From positions 248,001-312,000 of the forward strand of contig NZ_NBXB01000011.1 in assembly GCF_003399635.1 (NCBI RefSeq): DNA of 64,000 nucleotides. The letters run 5' to 3'. Numbering within the stretch: position 1 is the stretch's first letter; every line of letters starts with the position of its first letter. The position numbers and the translations under genes were made by a program. Origin of the DNA: Subtercola boreus (GTDB lineage Bacteria > Actinomycetota > Actinomycetes > Actinomycetales > Microbacteriaceae). The notes beneath the pieces were generated by a model. That model was not told the origin of the DNA, did no database searches, and saw only the letters and a list, made by a program, of their open reading frames with translations. Of this stretch, positions 8,007 to 18,285 are shown piece after piece.

Positions 8007-9701
8007 ATGCCCGAAATAGACATGAAGCCGCGTTCGCGCGTCGTCACCGACGGAATCGAAGCCACGACCTCACGCGGAATGCTCCGTGCGGTCGGTATGG
8101 GCGACGCCGACTGGGACAAGCCGCAGATCGGCATTGCGAGCTCATGGAACGAGATCACCCCCTGCAACCTGTCGCTCGACAGGCTCGCGCAGGCCTCCAA
8201 GGAGGGTGTGCACTCGGGCGGGGGATACCCCCTGCAGTTCGGCACCATCTCCGTCTCCGACGGCATCTCGATGGGCCACGAGGGCATGCACTTCTCGCTC
8301 GTCTCGCGTGAGGTCATCGCCGACAGCGTCGAGACCGTCATGCAGGCCGAGCGCCTCGACGGCAGCGTGTTGCTGGCCGGCTGCGACAAGTCGCTGCCCG
8401 GCATGCTGATGGCCGCGGCCCGCCTCGACCTCGCGAGCGTGTTCCTCTACGCCGGCTCGATCGCGCCGGGCTGGGTCAAGCTCAGCGACGGCACCGAGAA
8501 GGACATCACGATCATCGACTCCTTCGAGGCCGTCGGCGGCGTCAAGGCCGGCACGATGAGCGTCGAGGATGCCAAGCGCATCGAGTGCGCCTTTGCCCCG
8601 GGCGAGGGTGCCTGCGGAGGCATGTACACCGCCAACACGATGGCCTCCGTCGCCGAGGCCCTCGGCATGAGCCTGCCGGGCAGCGCGTCGCCGGCATCGG
8701 CCGACCGCCGCCGCGACTTCTTCGCGCACCGCTCGGGCGAGGCCGTCGTGAACATGCTTCGCCTGGGCATCACGACCCGCGACATCCTCACCAAAGACGC
8801 GTTCGAGAACGCGATCGCCGTCGCCATGGCCCTCGGTGGATCGACAAACGTCATCCTGCACCTGCTCGCGATCGCCTACGAGGCCGAGGTCGACCTCACG
8901 ATCGACGACTTCAACCGCATCGGTGATACGATCCCGCATCTCGCCGACATGAAGCCGTTCGGCAAATATGTGATGAACGACCTCGACCGGCAGGGCGGAC
9001 TCCCGGTGCTGATGAAGGCGCTGCTGGATGCCGGACTGATGCACGGCGACGCGCTCACCGTCACGGGCAAGACCCTCGCCGAGAATCTCGCGGAGATCAA
9101 TCCGCCGACGCTCGACGGCAAGGTGCTCCGCACGCTCGACAACCCGATCCACCCCACGGGCGGCCTCACCGTGTTGAAGGGCACGCTGGCCCCCGAGGGC
9201 GGCGTCGTCAAGACCGCCGGATTCGACGCGAGTGTGTTCGAGGGCCCCGCGAAGGTCTTCGAGCGTGAGCGCGCGGCGATGGATGCGCTCACCAACGGTG
9301 AGATCCAGCACGGCGACGTGGTGGTCATCCGCTACGAGGGTCCGAAGGGCGGCCCCGGCATGCGGGAGATGCTCGCGATCACCGCGGCCATCAAGGGCGC
9401 CGGGCTCGGCAAAGATGTACTACTCTTGACAGACGGCAGATTCTCAGGCGGCACAACCGGCCTGTGTATCGGCCACATAGCACCCGAAGCGGTCGACGCA
9501 GGTCCGATTGCCTTCGTGCGCGATGGTGATCTGATTCGGGTCGATATCGCAGCTCGCTCGCTCGACCTACTCGTCGAACCCGCAGAGCTCGCAGCCCGCC
9601 GTGACGGCTGGGCTCCGCTCCCCCCGCGCTATACCCGTGGCGTCCTGGCCAAATACTCGAAGCTCGTGCATTCAGCTGCAGAAGGCGCGATCACCGGGTA
9701 A
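8007..9701 (+). CDS. ilvD: Dihydroxy-acid dehydratase
   Basis: The 564-residue enzyme dehydrates 2,3-dihydroxy acids to 2-keto acids, the third step of valine/isoleucine synthesis. Fe-S ligand candidates are C53 (TPCN), C126 (AGCDKSLPG) and C203 ([12 protein letters not shown]), the three-cysteine pattern of the family. [10 protein letters not shown] near residues 476-485 is the conserved C-terminal active-site loop. From about base 9410 onward codon choice shifts (TAC-TAC-TCT-TTG-like runs, GAT, ATT, GCA), unlike the first 470 codons, although the protein stays canonical. It lies upstream of ilvB with a 75-bp gap. Confidence 0.96.
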   Translation: MPEIDMKPRSRVVTDGIEATTSRGMLRAVGMGDADWDKPQIGIASSWNEITPCNLSLDRLAQASKEGVHSGGGYPLQFGTISVSDGISMGHEGMHFSLVSREVIADSVETVMQAERLDGSVLLAGCDKSLPGMLMAAARLDLASVFLYAGSIAPGWVKLSDGTEKDITIIDSFEAVGGVKAGTMSVEDAKRIECAFAPGEGACGGMYTANTMASVAEALGMSLPGSASPASADRRRDFFAHRSGEAVVNMLRLGITTRDILTKDAFENAIAVAMALGGSTNVILHLLAIAYEAEVDLTIDDFNRIGDTIPHLADMKPFGKYVMNDLDRQGGLPVLMKALLDAGLMHGDALTVTGKTLAENLAEINPPTLDGKVLRTLDNPIHPTGGLTVLKGTLAPEGGVVKTAGFDASVFEGPAKVFERERAAMDALTNGEIQHGDVVVIRYEGPKGGPGMREMLAITAAIKGAGLGKDVLLLTDGRFSGGTTGLCIGHIAPEAVDAGPIAFVRDGDLIRVDIAARSLDLLVEPAELAARRDGWAPLPPRYTRGVLAKYSKLVHSAAEGAITG

Positions 9702-9776
9702 GGCACCTCCGTCCGGTCCAACCGCCCCCGTCTCCGGGCGCACAGGCCGGTCACCATCGTCAAAGGATCCCCTCTT

Positions 9777-11612
9777 ATGTCCACGGAATCACTTCCCGTG
9801 CCGTCCAACCTCCGAACTCCCGGCCGCCCCGCGGCGGCCAGAGTCGAGCCCGAGATCCTCACCGGATCGGGAGCGATACTCCGCTCGCTCGAGCTGTTGG
9901 GGGTGAAAGACGTCTTCGGCCTCCCCGGGGGCGCGATCATCCCGTTCTACGACGAACTGATGGCATCGACGGCCATCCGCCACATCCTGGTGCGCCACGA
10001 GCAGGGTGCCGGTCACGCTGCCGAGGGCTACGCCTCCTCCACCGGCAAGGTCGGCGTCGCGATCGCGACATCCGGTCCCGGTGCGACGAACCTGGTCACG
10101 GCGATCGCCGACGCCTACATGGACTCGGTGCCGACGCTCTTCATCACCGGCCAGATCTTCTCGCACCTGATCGGAACCGACGGCTTCCAGGAGGTCGACA
10201 TCGTCGGAATCACGATGCCGATCACAAAGCACTCCTTCCTGGTGCGGGACGCCGCGGACATCCCGGCCACGCTCGCCGCCGCCCACCTCATCGCCTCCAC
10301 CGGTCGCCCCGGCCCGGTGCTCGTCGACATCACGAAGGACGCGCAGCAGAACTCCGCGCCGTTCGTCTGGCCGTCGAAGGTCGACCTGCCCGGCTACCGT
10401 CCCGTCGTGAAGGCGCACGGCAAGCAGATCCAGGCCGCCGCGTCGCTGTTGGCCGTTGCGAAGCGCCCGGTGTTCTACGTCGGTGGTGGTGTCATCCGGG
10501 CATCCGCGTCAGCCGAACTGCTGAAGCTCGCAGAACTCACCGGCGTGCCCGTCGTCACCACGCTGATGGCGCGTGGGGCGTTCCCCGACTCGCACCCGCA
10601 GGCGCTCGGGATGCCCGGTATGCACGGCACGGTGCCCGCCGTGCTGGCGCTTCAGGAGAGCGACCTGCTCATCTCCCTCGGTGCGCGGTTCGACGACCGG
10701 GTGACCGGCAAGGTGAGCGAGTTCGCGCCCGACGCCAAGGTCGTGCACGTCGACATCGATCCCGCCGAGATCTCGAAGATCCGCCTGGCCGATGTGCCGA
10801 TCGTGGGCGACGCGCGCGACGTCATCGTCGACCTCACCGCGGCCTACGCCGACGCTGTCGCGTCCGCGGTCGAGGTGGGTGCCGGTAAGCCCGACATCTC
10901 CGAGTGGTGGGCGCGCCTGAACGATCTGAAGAAGCAGTTTCCGCTCGGCTACGACGAGCCCGACGACGGCCTCATCTCTCCGCAGTACGTGATCGAACGC
11001 ATCGGCCAGATCACCGGCCCCGAGGGCATCTACGCCTCGGGAGTCGGCCAGCACCAGATGTGGGCGGCGCAGTTCATCAAGTACGAACGCCCCAACGCGT
11101 GGCTGAACTCCGGCGGCGCCGGCACCATGGGCTACGGCGTGCCCGCTGCGATGGGTGCCAAGGTGGCTAACCCCGACCGCACGGTCTGGGCGATCGACGG
11201 TGACGGCTGCTTTCAGATGACCAACCAGGAGCTCGCGACCTGCACGATCAACAACATCCCGATCAAGGTCGCGATCATCAACAACTCCTCCCTCGGCATG
11301 GTGCGCCAGTGGCAGACGCTGTTCTACGACGGCCGTCACTCGTTCACCGACCTGAACACCGGGGACGGCACGATCATGATCCCGGACTTCGTGAAGCTGG
11401 CCGACGCCTACGGTGCCCTCGGCATCCGGGTCACGAAGAAAGAAGACGTCGACGCTGCCATCAAGCTGGCGATCGAGACCAACGACCGGCCCGTCGTCAT
11501 CGACTTCGTGGTGAGCCGCGACTCGATGGTCTGGCCGATGGTTCCCCAGGGAGTCGGGAACTCGTCGGTGCAGTACGCCCGCGAGCACGCCCCCGAGTGG
11601 GAAGAGGAGTAG
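9777..11612 (+). CDS. ilvB: Acetolactate synthase, catalytic subunit
   Basis: The 611-residue ThDP enzyme condenses pyruvate with pyruvate or 2-ketobutyrate, the committed step of branched-chain amino acid synthesis. The N-terminal Pyr domain carries [14 protein letters not shown] with the cofactor-activating Glu at about 75. The ThDP motif [12 protein letters not shown] with downstream NN lies near 476-505, and FAD-site sequence lies between them. An AAAGGA site precedes the ATG at 9777. The stop at 11610-11612 is followed by ilvN after 4 bases, with the ilvN ribosome-binding site (gaggag) inside the ilvB end. Confidence 0.96.
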   Translation: MSTESLPVPSNLRTPGRPAAARVEPEILTGSGAILRSLELLGVKDVFGLPGGAIIPFYDELMASTAIRHILVRHEQGAGHAAEGYASSTGKVGVAIATSGPGATNLVTAIADAYMDSVPTLFITGQIFSHLIGTDGFQEVDIVGITMPITKHSFLVRDAADIPATLAAAHLIASTGRPGPVLVDITKDAQQNSAPFVWPSKVDLPGYRPVVKAHGKQIQAAASLLAVAKRPVFYVGGGVIRASASAELLKLAELTGVPVVTTLMARGAFPDSHPQALGMPGMHGTVPAVLALQESDLLISLGARFDDRVTGKVSEFAPDAKVVHVDIDPAEISKIRLADVPIVGDARDVIVDLTAAYADAVASAVEVGAGKPDISEWWARLNDLKKQFPLGYDEPDDGLISPQYVIERIGQITGPEGIYASGVGQHQMWAAQFIKYERPNAWLNSGGAGTMGYGVPAAMGAKVANPDRTVWAIDGDGCFQMTNQELATCTINNIPIKVAIINNSSLGMVRQWQTLFYDGRHSFTDLNTGDGTIMIPDFVKLADAYGALGIRVTKKEDVDAAIKLAIETNDRPVVIDFVVSRDSMVWPMVPQGVGNSSVQYAREHAPEWEEE

Positions 11613-11616
11613 ACCC

Positions 11617-12123
11617 GTGAGCCACGTCCTGTCACTGCTTGTCGAAGACAAACCGGGTCTGCTGACCCGCGTCGCCGGCCTGTTCGCCCGCCGCGGCTTC
11701 AACATCGAGTCTCTCGCGGTCGGTGCGAGCGAGATCGAGGGTCTCTCCCGCATCACCGTTGTCGTCGACGTCGAGGAACTGCCGCTCGAGCAGGTCACCA
11801 AGCAGCTCAACAAGCTCGTCAACGTGATCAAGATCGTCGAGCTCGACCCCAACCAGTCGGTGCAGCGCGAACACCTCCTCATCAAGGTGAAGGTCGACAA
11901 CGTCACCCGGTCGCAGGTGCTCGAAGCGGTCACGCTCTTCAGGGCGCGGGTTGTGGATGTCGCGACCGATGCCCTCGTCATCGAGGTCACCGGCGACAGT
12001 GGCAAGACCACCGCGTTCCTCCGTGTGCTCGAGCCGTACGGCATCAAGGAGATGGCCCAGTCGGGCCTCCTCGCGATCGGCCGCGGCAGCAAGTCGATCA
12101 CCGAGCGCGTCTATAAAAATTGA
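11617..12123 (+). CDS. ilvN: Acetolactate synthase, regulatory small subunit
   Basis: The 168-residue protein has an N-terminal ACT domain (residues 2-75, beginning SHVLSLLVEDKPGLLTRVAGLF) and the ALS_ss_C domain in the second half. It binds valine and confers feedback inhibition on IlvB. The GTG start lies 4 bases behind ilvB, so the two subunits are coupled. A GC-rich hairpin follows at 12143-12161 before ilvC. Confidence 0.96.
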   Translation: MSHVLSLLVEDKPGLLTRVAGLFARRGFNIESLAVGASEIEGLSRITVVVDVEELPLEQVTKQLNKLVNVIKIVELDPNQSVQREHLLIKVKVDNVTRSQVLEAVTLFRARVVDVATDALVIEVTGDSGKTTAFLRVLEPYGIKEMAQSGLLAIGRGSKSITERVYKN

Positions 12124-12140
12124 CTGCTCGAAAGAACTGA

Positions 12141-13420
<1,280 letters not shown>

Positions 13421-13623
13421 GAACGCGGCGGGTGCCCTCAACGGGCATCCGTTCCCGACGCGGCGGAGCCCTCGCGCCGCAAGCGCACGCCGCCCCCGGT
13501 TGCGGGTTTCGGACCCCCCCACCCCGTGTGGCGGGGGATCCGTCGTTGTTGGGGTACGCAGAGCGCCCTTGTCCGACGCTCCGCCGTGGGCCAGCCCTTC
13601 GTCGCGTCTCATTGGTGCGCGCT

Positions 13624-13683
13624 ACGGAATGCGCTGGAGCAATCCATCTCGTATGCGCCGACGATCGACCCAGCGCATTCCGT
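13624..13683. repeat. Intergenic dyad element (60 bp)
   Basis: The outer arms acggaatgcgctgg (13624-13637) and ccagcgcattccgt (13670-13683) are perfect 14-bp complements. Pairing continues imperfectly towards the centre. It lies between ilvC and the convergent frameshifted gene at 13715. Confidence 0.7.
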
Positions 13684-13714
13684 GGGCCGCTCCGGCGGGC
13701 GGCCTCGGCGGGGG

Positions 13715-14091
13715 TCAGGGGTGGTGCACCGCGTTCGTGAGGATGCGGGCGTTCGTCAGGGCCGTGCCGACGGCCTGGTCGAGCTCGGTGAAGACGTCGG
13801 CGGAGCGGGCCACGCCGATCGCGCCGCCGAGCATCCCGGCTCCGGATGACCGGCCGAGGCGTGCGATGAGCTCTCCGTTCTGCTCGAAGAACTCAAGGCG
13901 GTACTCCAGCCGTTGCTTCTCGCGGCCGGCGAACGCCCCGAGCAGGGCGGTCGTCGTGGCGCTGCCGCGCGTCACATCCCAGCCGCCGAGCGGAGACGTC
14001 GCCACCTCGAAACCCTGCGACCGCAGCGCGTCGGCCAGCACCTGGCGGCCGCGTCATGGTCACCGGCGATGAAGTAGTCGACTGCGCTCAT
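13715..14091 (-). pseudogene. Small hypothetical gene with a frameshift near its start
   Basis: A natural start, ATG 14091, follows a TAGGAT box by 6 bases and encodes MSAVDYFIAGDHDAAAR, after which the frame runs out of register. One base shifted near 14041-14055 restores the long frame QVLADALRSQGFEVATSPLGG onward, ending at 13715. The joined product would be about 125 residues. The long frame also has a GTG at 14041, but it lacks a promoter or ribosome-binding site. The family is not recognised. The lesion may be real or a sequencing error. Confidence 0.5.
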
Positions 14092-14097
14092 GCCGCC

Positions 14098-14103
14098 ATC
14101 CTA
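14098..14103 (-). promoter_or_regulatory. -10 box of the frameshifted gene
   Basis: TAGGAT on the minus strand ends 6 bases before the ATG at 14091. This supports that ATG as the ancestral start. Confidence 0.35.
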
Positions 14104-14199
14104 GTGACGGCGAGCCCGTCGACCACGGGCTCCGCGCGACGGGCGCGCGACGGGTGCGTGATGGCGCGCGGGTTTGTGGGCGGGAGTCGGGGCTGCCGG

Positions 14200-14205
14200 T
14201 AATCT
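14200..14205 (+). promoter_or_regulatory. -10 box, leaderless, for the 227-residue membrane protein
   Basis: TAATCT ends 6 bases before the ATG at 14212. Confidence 0.45.
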
Positions 14206-14211
14206 GGAACC

Positions 14212-14895
14212 ATGGCACGCGATCCCGACGACGACGCACTCAGCTGGGGCGACGAGAACGACCCCACCTATGCCGCCCCCCATCCCGAGGCCCTCGACGA
14301 GGACGACCTCGAGGAAGACATTCCCATCGTCGACGCGTTCAGCTCGTCGGCACCCGCTCCGCCACTCGCGCCGCTCTCGCCCCACGCATCGAGCCGCGCT
14401 GTCGCGGTCGAGTCGCTCGGCGAAGCATCCGCCCAGCATCCGGCCCCGGCGACCACCCCGGCGGCCCCGGCAACCACGTCCGTCGCCCCGACAATGACGT
14501 CCGCCCCTGAGGCAGCAGCCACCGCCCCGACCCGCACCGTCGAGGAGGAGGCGGACGCCGCAGAAGACGCAGCCGCCGAACGTGACCTCGCCGCGGCCGA
14601 GAAGGAGGCCGAGCCGCTCAGTTCCGCCGGGCTCATCGCCTTCGGGCTCTTCGGCGGAATCTTCCTGTTGTACACGGTCGGCTGGCTCGTGACGTTCATC
14701 CGCAATCCCGTGGCCGACACCTCGCTGGCCGGGATCGTGCAGTCCGCGCAGAACATCCTCGCCATCGCGGCGCCGGCGCTCTGGCTCATCGTCACGCTGC
14801 TGGTCGGCGCGAAGAGGCGCGTTCCGGTGCGGGTGGTCTGGCTCCTCATCGGCGTCGTCGTGCTGCTTCCCTGGCCCTTTCTGACGGGATACTGA
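14212..14895 (+). CDS. Conserved membrane protein with acidic, Ala/Pro-rich cytoplasmic head
   Basis: The 227-residue protein starts MARDPDDDALSWGDENDP, an acidic head continuing as disordered Ala/Pro/Thr-rich sequence to about residue 125. Three hydrophobic segments follow at about 140-162, 178-200 and 206-224. No enzyme motif is visible. It is followed after 4 bases by another small membrane protein gene at 14900, suggesting a two-gene operon. Function unknown. Confidence 0.65.
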   Translation: MARDPDDDALSWGDENDPTYAAPHPEALDEDDLEEDIPIVDAFSSSAPAPPLAPLSPHASSRAVAVESLGEASAQHPAPATTPAAPATTSVAPTMTSAPEAAATAPTRTVEEEADAAEDAAAERDLAAAEKEAEPLSSAGLIAFGLFGGIFLLYTVGWLVTFIRNPVADTSLAGIVQSAQNILAIAAPALWLIVTLLVGAKRRVPVRVVWLLIGVVVLLPWPFLTGY

Positions 14896-14899
14896 ACCT

Positions 14900-15331
14900 G
14901 TGACTTCTGAATCCGCACAGTCTGGCGCCGGCCGGCCTTCTCTTCGGAAGCCTGCCCGGCCCGGCACGGCCACCTCCGGGCCGACGAAGAACGCGCGCCC
15001 GACCAAGCGCGTGCGCGGCCGCGCCGGCTGGATCGTCGCCATCGTCTTCGCGTTCCTGTACGCGCTCGACGCCTTCCAGGGCCTCTCGAACCTGATCGGT
15101 CTTACGCAGTCGTTCGCCAGCGTGGATGTCGCGATGCCCGGCAACGCGGTCTTCACGCTGGTCGGGCTGATCGTCGTGCCGATCCTCGTCTATGCGCTCA
15201 TCCTGTGGGGCACCCGCCGGCTTCGGGCAGGATCCGCCCTGCTCGTGTTCCTGGTCGGCTTCGCGGTCGTCGCCGTCATCACGCTCGACCTGCAGAGCCT
15301 CTACCGCAGCATCGTGCCGTTCGTCATCTGA
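14900..15331 (+). CDS. Small conserved membrane protein, three to four helices
   Basis: The 143-residue product starts at GTG 14900. Residues 1-42 are basic and Pro-rich (RPTKRVRGRAGW). Hydrophobic segments lie at about 43-65, 82-105, 108-116 and 115-135. It is co-transcribed with the 227-residue membrane protein upstream. I do not recognise a family or function. Confidence 0.6.
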   Translation: MTSESAQSGAGRPSLRKPARPGTATSGPTKNARPTKRVRGRAGWIVAIVFAFLYALDAFQGLSNLIGLTQSFASVDVAMPGNAVFTLVGLIVVPILVYALILWGTRRLRAGSALLVFLVGFAVVAVITLDLQSLYRSIVPFVI

Positions 15332-15342
15332 GCCTCCGCCCA

Positions 15343-15405
15343 CAATTCAGGAGAGAGGCGCCGCCAGCCCGCATTCCGACGCGGCGACCCACTATGCCTG
15401 AATTG
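15343..15405. repeat. Intergenic dyad element, class A copy 2 (63 bp)
   Basis: The ends caattcagg and cctgaattg are perfect 9-bp complements, with an inner gcgccgc/gcggcg stem. The core gcattccgacgcggc is nearly repeated in the copy at 34047. It lies between convergent genes. Confidence 0.75.
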
Positions 15406-15481
15406 TGCACGGATGGCGCGCACCCAGGTATCCGGCGCCCGAGCGCGCCAGCCCAGCCCCGGGCATCCGGAGCCCCGCCCC

Positions 15482-15880
15482 TCAGCCCAGCCCGGCGAAC
15501 AGCACCAGCGCGATCAGCAGCACCTGACCCGCCGCCCGCGGCACCAGCGGGATCGCCAGCGCCCCGAACTTCTCACGCCGCCCGGCCGCATACGCGTTCG
15601 CCGGGAACACCGCCACGAGGAACACCGCGAGCGCCACGGCAGCCGCCAGACGGAGCACTGGCACGAGCAGCCCGATCCCGCCCGCCACCTCGCAGAGCCC
15701 CGTCAGGTACACGAGCGCACGCGGGTTCAGGATGCCCGGCCGCCGCATCGCGGGCGGGATCATCGCGGCCATGGTGCGCACCGACGACGGCACGAAGTGG
15801 TTCAGCCCCATCAGCAGGAACACGGCCGCCAGTACGATCGTCACAACGAGATGGATGACGCTGTGTGTCCCGGATTCCAT
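15482..15880 (-). CDS. DoxX-family integral membrane protein
   Basis: The 132-residue protein has four hydrophobic segments, with VYLTGLCEVAGGIGLLVPVLR and FPANAYAAG matching the DoxX/DoxD-like pattern. Relatives act in membrane redox or detoxification complexes, but the role here is not known. The start ATG 15880 is preceded on the minus strand by CAGAAT plus GGGAG, so either leaderless or weakly SD-led initiation is possible. It is divergent from serA. Confidence 0.75.
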   Translation of the reverse strand: MESGTHSVIHLVVTIVLAAVFLLMGLNHFVPSSVRTMAAMIPPAMRRPGILNPRALVYLTGLCEVAGGIGLLVPVLRLAAAVALAVFLVAVFPANAYAAGRREKFGALAIPLVPRAAGQVLLIALVLFAGLG

Positions 15881-15963
15881 GCTCCCATTCTGCAGGCACT
15901 AAAGTTGAGGGGCTACGTCGCCCGCGAGCCCGCCGCCGGCGCTTCACCGTAAGGAATCCCTTC

Positions 15964-17553
15964 GTGTCAAAACCGGTCGTGCTGATCGCAGAAGAACTTT
16001 CCCCCGCCACCGTCGAGGCCCTCGGCCCCGACTTCGACGTGGTCAACATCGACGGCACGGACCGCCCCGCACTGCTCGCGGCGCTCGCCACGGCAGACGC
16101 GATCCTGGTGCGCTCGGCGACGAAGGTCGACGAGGAGGCCATCGCCGCGGCTCCGTCGCTGAAGGTCATCGCGCGCGCCGGTGTCGGCCTCGACAACGTC
16201 GACATCAAGGCCGCGACCACCGCCGGCGTGATGGTCGTCAACGCCCCCACGTCGAACATCGTCTCGGCCGCCGAGCTCACGGTGGGACACATCCTGAGCC
16301 TTGCACGGCACATTCCCGCGGCGCACAGTGCGCTCGCCCAGGGCCAGTGGAAGCGTTCGAAGTACACCGGCACCGAGATCTTCGAGAAGACGGTCGGCAT
16401 CATCGGCCTCGGCCGGATCGGCGCGCTGATCACGGCCCGCATGCAGGCGTTCGGCACGAACGTCGTCGCCTACGACCCCTACATCACGTCGGCCCGCGCC
16501 CAGCAGCTCGGCGTCACCCTGCTGACTCTGGATGAACTGCTCGCCCAGAGCGACTTCATCACGATCCACATGCCGAAGACGCCCGAGACGACCGGCATGA
16601 TCAGCGACGAGCAGCTCGCGCTGATGAAGCCGACCGCCTACATCGTGAACGTCGCGCGCGGCGGGCTCATCGATGAGGACGCGCTGTTCCGCGCGCTGAC
16701 CTCCGGCGTGATCGCGGGCGCCGGTCTCGACGTGTTCGTCAGCGAACCGCCCACCGACCACAAACTGCTCGGCCTCGAGAATGTCGTCGTCACCCCGCAC
16801 CTCGGTGCGTCGACCGACGAGGCACAGGAGAAGGCCGGTGTCTCCGTCGCGAAGTCGGTGCGGCTCGCGCTGTCGGGCGAATTGGTTCCGGATGCCGTGA
16901 ATGTCGCCGGCGGAGTGATCGACCCCTCGGTGCGACCGGGTATCGCCCTCGTCGAGAAGCTCGGCCAGGTGTTCGCCGGTCTCGCGGGCAGCCCGCTGAC
17001 GTCGGTGGATGTCGTCATCCGCGGAGAGATCGCCGCCTTCGACGTGAGCGTGCTGAAGCTCGCCGCACTCAAGGGCATCTTCACCAATGTGGTCAGTGAG
17101 ACCGTGTCGTATGTGAACGCTCCGTTGCTCGCCGAGCAGCGCGGGGTCACGGTCCGCCTGATCACGGATGCGGTCTCCGAGGAGTACCGCAACGTCATCT
17201 CGCTCACAGGCGCCCTCAGCGACGGATCGCAGATCTCGGTCTCGGGTACGCTCACCGGCACGAAGCAGATCGAGAAGATCGTGGAGATCAACGGCTACGA
17301 CGTGGAGGTTCCGTTCGCGGAGCACCTGCTCGTGATGATCTACGACGACCGCCCCGGCATCGTCGCGGTGTACGGCAAGGAGTTCGGCGACGCATCCATC
17401 AACATCGCCGGCATGCAGATCGCGCGCACGGCTGCGGGCGGCAAGGCCCTCAGCGTGCTGACGATCGACTCGCCGGCGCCCGAGGAGCTCATGGAGCGCC
17501 TGCGCGTCGCGATCGCGGCCGACGTGCTGACCGAGATCGACATCACCGACTGA
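15964..17553 (+). CDS. serA: D-3-phosphoglycerate dehydrogenase
   Basis: The 529-residue long-form enzyme carries out the first step of serine synthesis. The protein starts at GTG 15964 behind an AAGGA site and reads MSKPVVLIAEELSP. The longer frame reaching back to 15865 has no homology-like sequence. The NAD motif GLGRIG is at 148-153, the catalytic region includes NVARGGLIDEDAL and VTPHLGAST, and the C-terminal half has the intervening (ASB) and ACT domains ending in LLVMIYDDRPGIV. Serine probably regulates it through the ACT domain. It is transcribed alone; the next gene is convergent. Confidence 0.95.
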   Translation: MSKPVVLIAEELSPATVEALGPDFDVVNIDGTDRPALLAALATADAILVRSATKVDEEAIAAAPSLKVIARAGVGLDNVDIKAATTAGVMVVNAPTSNIVSAAELTVGHILSLARHIPAAHSALAQGQWKRSKYTGTEIFEKTVGIIGLGRIGALITARMQAFGTNVVAYDPYITSARAQQLGVTLLTLDELLAQSDFITIHMPKTPETTGMISDEQLALMKPTAYIVNVARGGLIDEDALFRALTSGVIAGAGLDVFVSEPPTDHKLLGLENVVVTPHLGASTDEAQEKAGVSVAKSVRLALSGELVPDAVNVAGGVIDPSVRPGIALVEKLGQVFAGLAGSPLTSVDVVIRGEIAAFDVSVLKLAALKGIFTNVVSETVSYVNAPLLAEQRGVTVRLITDAVSEEYRNVISLTGALSDGSQISVSGTLTGTKQIEKIVEINGYDVEVPFAEHLLVMIYDDRPGIVAVYGKEFGDASINIAGMQIARTAAGGKALSVLTIDSPAPEELMERLRVAIAADVLTEIDITD

Positions 17554-17595
17554 GTCGCGCGACGCTCGGGCGTGCGATGGTGGCGCAGTCGGCGG

Positions 17596-18174
17596 TCAGG
17601 CGCGGGCGCGCGCCGCGACCAGGGTGTTGACGAGGGCGATGACCTCGTCCATGTCGTCGCTCTTCGGGTCGAGCTCGCCGAGCCCGCCGGGGAGCAGCGC
17701 GGAGTTGTAGTACAGGCCGTCGCCGATCAGCATGATGGTGCGGGCGAGGGCCCGGTCGCCCACGACCTCGACGATCACGTCGAACCAGGAGACCTGCATC
17801 TCCTTGAGGGCGTCGCGCGCCTGCGGGTGCGAACCCTGCGCCAGACGTGTGGTCGCGATGATCGCGCGGTCGAGGTCGCTCTCGAGGTTGAGCGAGCTGC
17901 GGAGGAAGTAGTCGATCGGCCCCGTCTCCGCCGTGCGGATGCGCTCTACATCGACCTCGACGAGCTCGACCAGCCGCGCCAGCAGCCCCTCGACCAGAGC
18001 GTCCTTCGAGCCGAAGTGGTAGAGCAGCCCGCCCTTACTGACCCCGGCCTCCGCGGCGGTCGCCTCGAGGGTGGCCGCCCGTTCGCCCTGCGAGATCAGG
18101 ATGCTCTCGAACGCATCGAGCACCCGGTCGCGGGCGGAGGGGGCTGGCGCTGAGGCTGGCGGCGCGGAAGGCAT
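17596..18174 (-). CDS. TetR-family repressor of the adjacent exporter
   Basis: The 192-residue product starts at ATG 18174. The HTH lies at about residues 20-62 (RVLDAFESILISQGERAATLEA then TAAEAGVSKGGLLYHFGSKDAL), followed by an all-helical ligand-binding half. An Ala/Pro/Ser-rich leader of 15 residues precedes the domain. It is divergent from the MFS exporter gene, with a taccg...cggta operator-like dyad in the 111-bp gap, so local control of the exporter and itself is the likely role. Confidence 0.85.
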   Translation of the reverse strand: MPSAPPASAPAPSARDRVLDAFESILISQGERAATLEATAAEAGVSKGGLLYHFGSKDALVEGLLARLVELVEVDVERIRTAETGPIDYFLRSSLNLESDLDRAIIATTRLAQGSHPQARDALKEMQVSWFDVIVEVVGDRALARTIMLIGDGLYYNSALLPGGLGELDPKSDDMDEVIALVNTLVAARARA

Positions 18175-18200
18175 GTGCCCATCGTACCGGCTTGCCACTG

Positions 18201-18216
18201 TACCGGCTGGACGGTA
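18201..18216. promoter_or_regulatory. Operator-like palindrome between tetR and the MFS gene
   Basis: taccggctggacggta has 5-bp arms taccg/cggta. A partial second copy, gtaccgg, lies just upstream at 18184. The palindrome overlaps GTATACT, a plausible -10 for the exporter. Confidence 0.5.
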
Positions 18217-18285
18217 TACTGAAGCCACAACCCGAACGCATCCGACACCGGATGCCCGGGCAACGCCTTCAGCCAGAAACGAATC

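Larger units (their letters stand above)
7765..8018 (+). pseudogene. Possible remnant of a thioredoxin/MauD-like C-terminus after otsB
   Basis: Directly behind the otsB stop the same frame stays open for 84 codons to TAG 8016-8018 with normal high-GC codon use but no start codon of its own. It opens with three imperfect 16-17 bp repeats (7770-7814). From 7829 it reads GIDGLPAAVLLGTDRRVAAG, then GPVLGPDEIEALV. That pattern of pro-Ala-aliphatic, acidic turn, then a final helix resembles the last strand and helix of redox proteins of the thioredoxin fold. The assignment is inference. It could be noncoding spacer with chance openness. Confidence 0.25.

Noticed and set aside
9420-9440. TTGACA in ilvD as an internal promoter
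   Set aside because: It encodes conserved LLTDGRF residues and no -10 box lies at the right spacing.
9702-9776. Branched-chain amino acid attenuator or leader peptide before ilvB
   Set aside because: No short ORF rich in Val/Leu/Ile and no competing hairpins with a T-run were seen in the 75-bp gap.
15865-15963. Extended N-terminus of SerA from ATG 15865
   Set aside because: The added residues overlap the divergent promoter and are Arg-rich noise; GTG 15964 has a ribosome-binding site and gives the family start.
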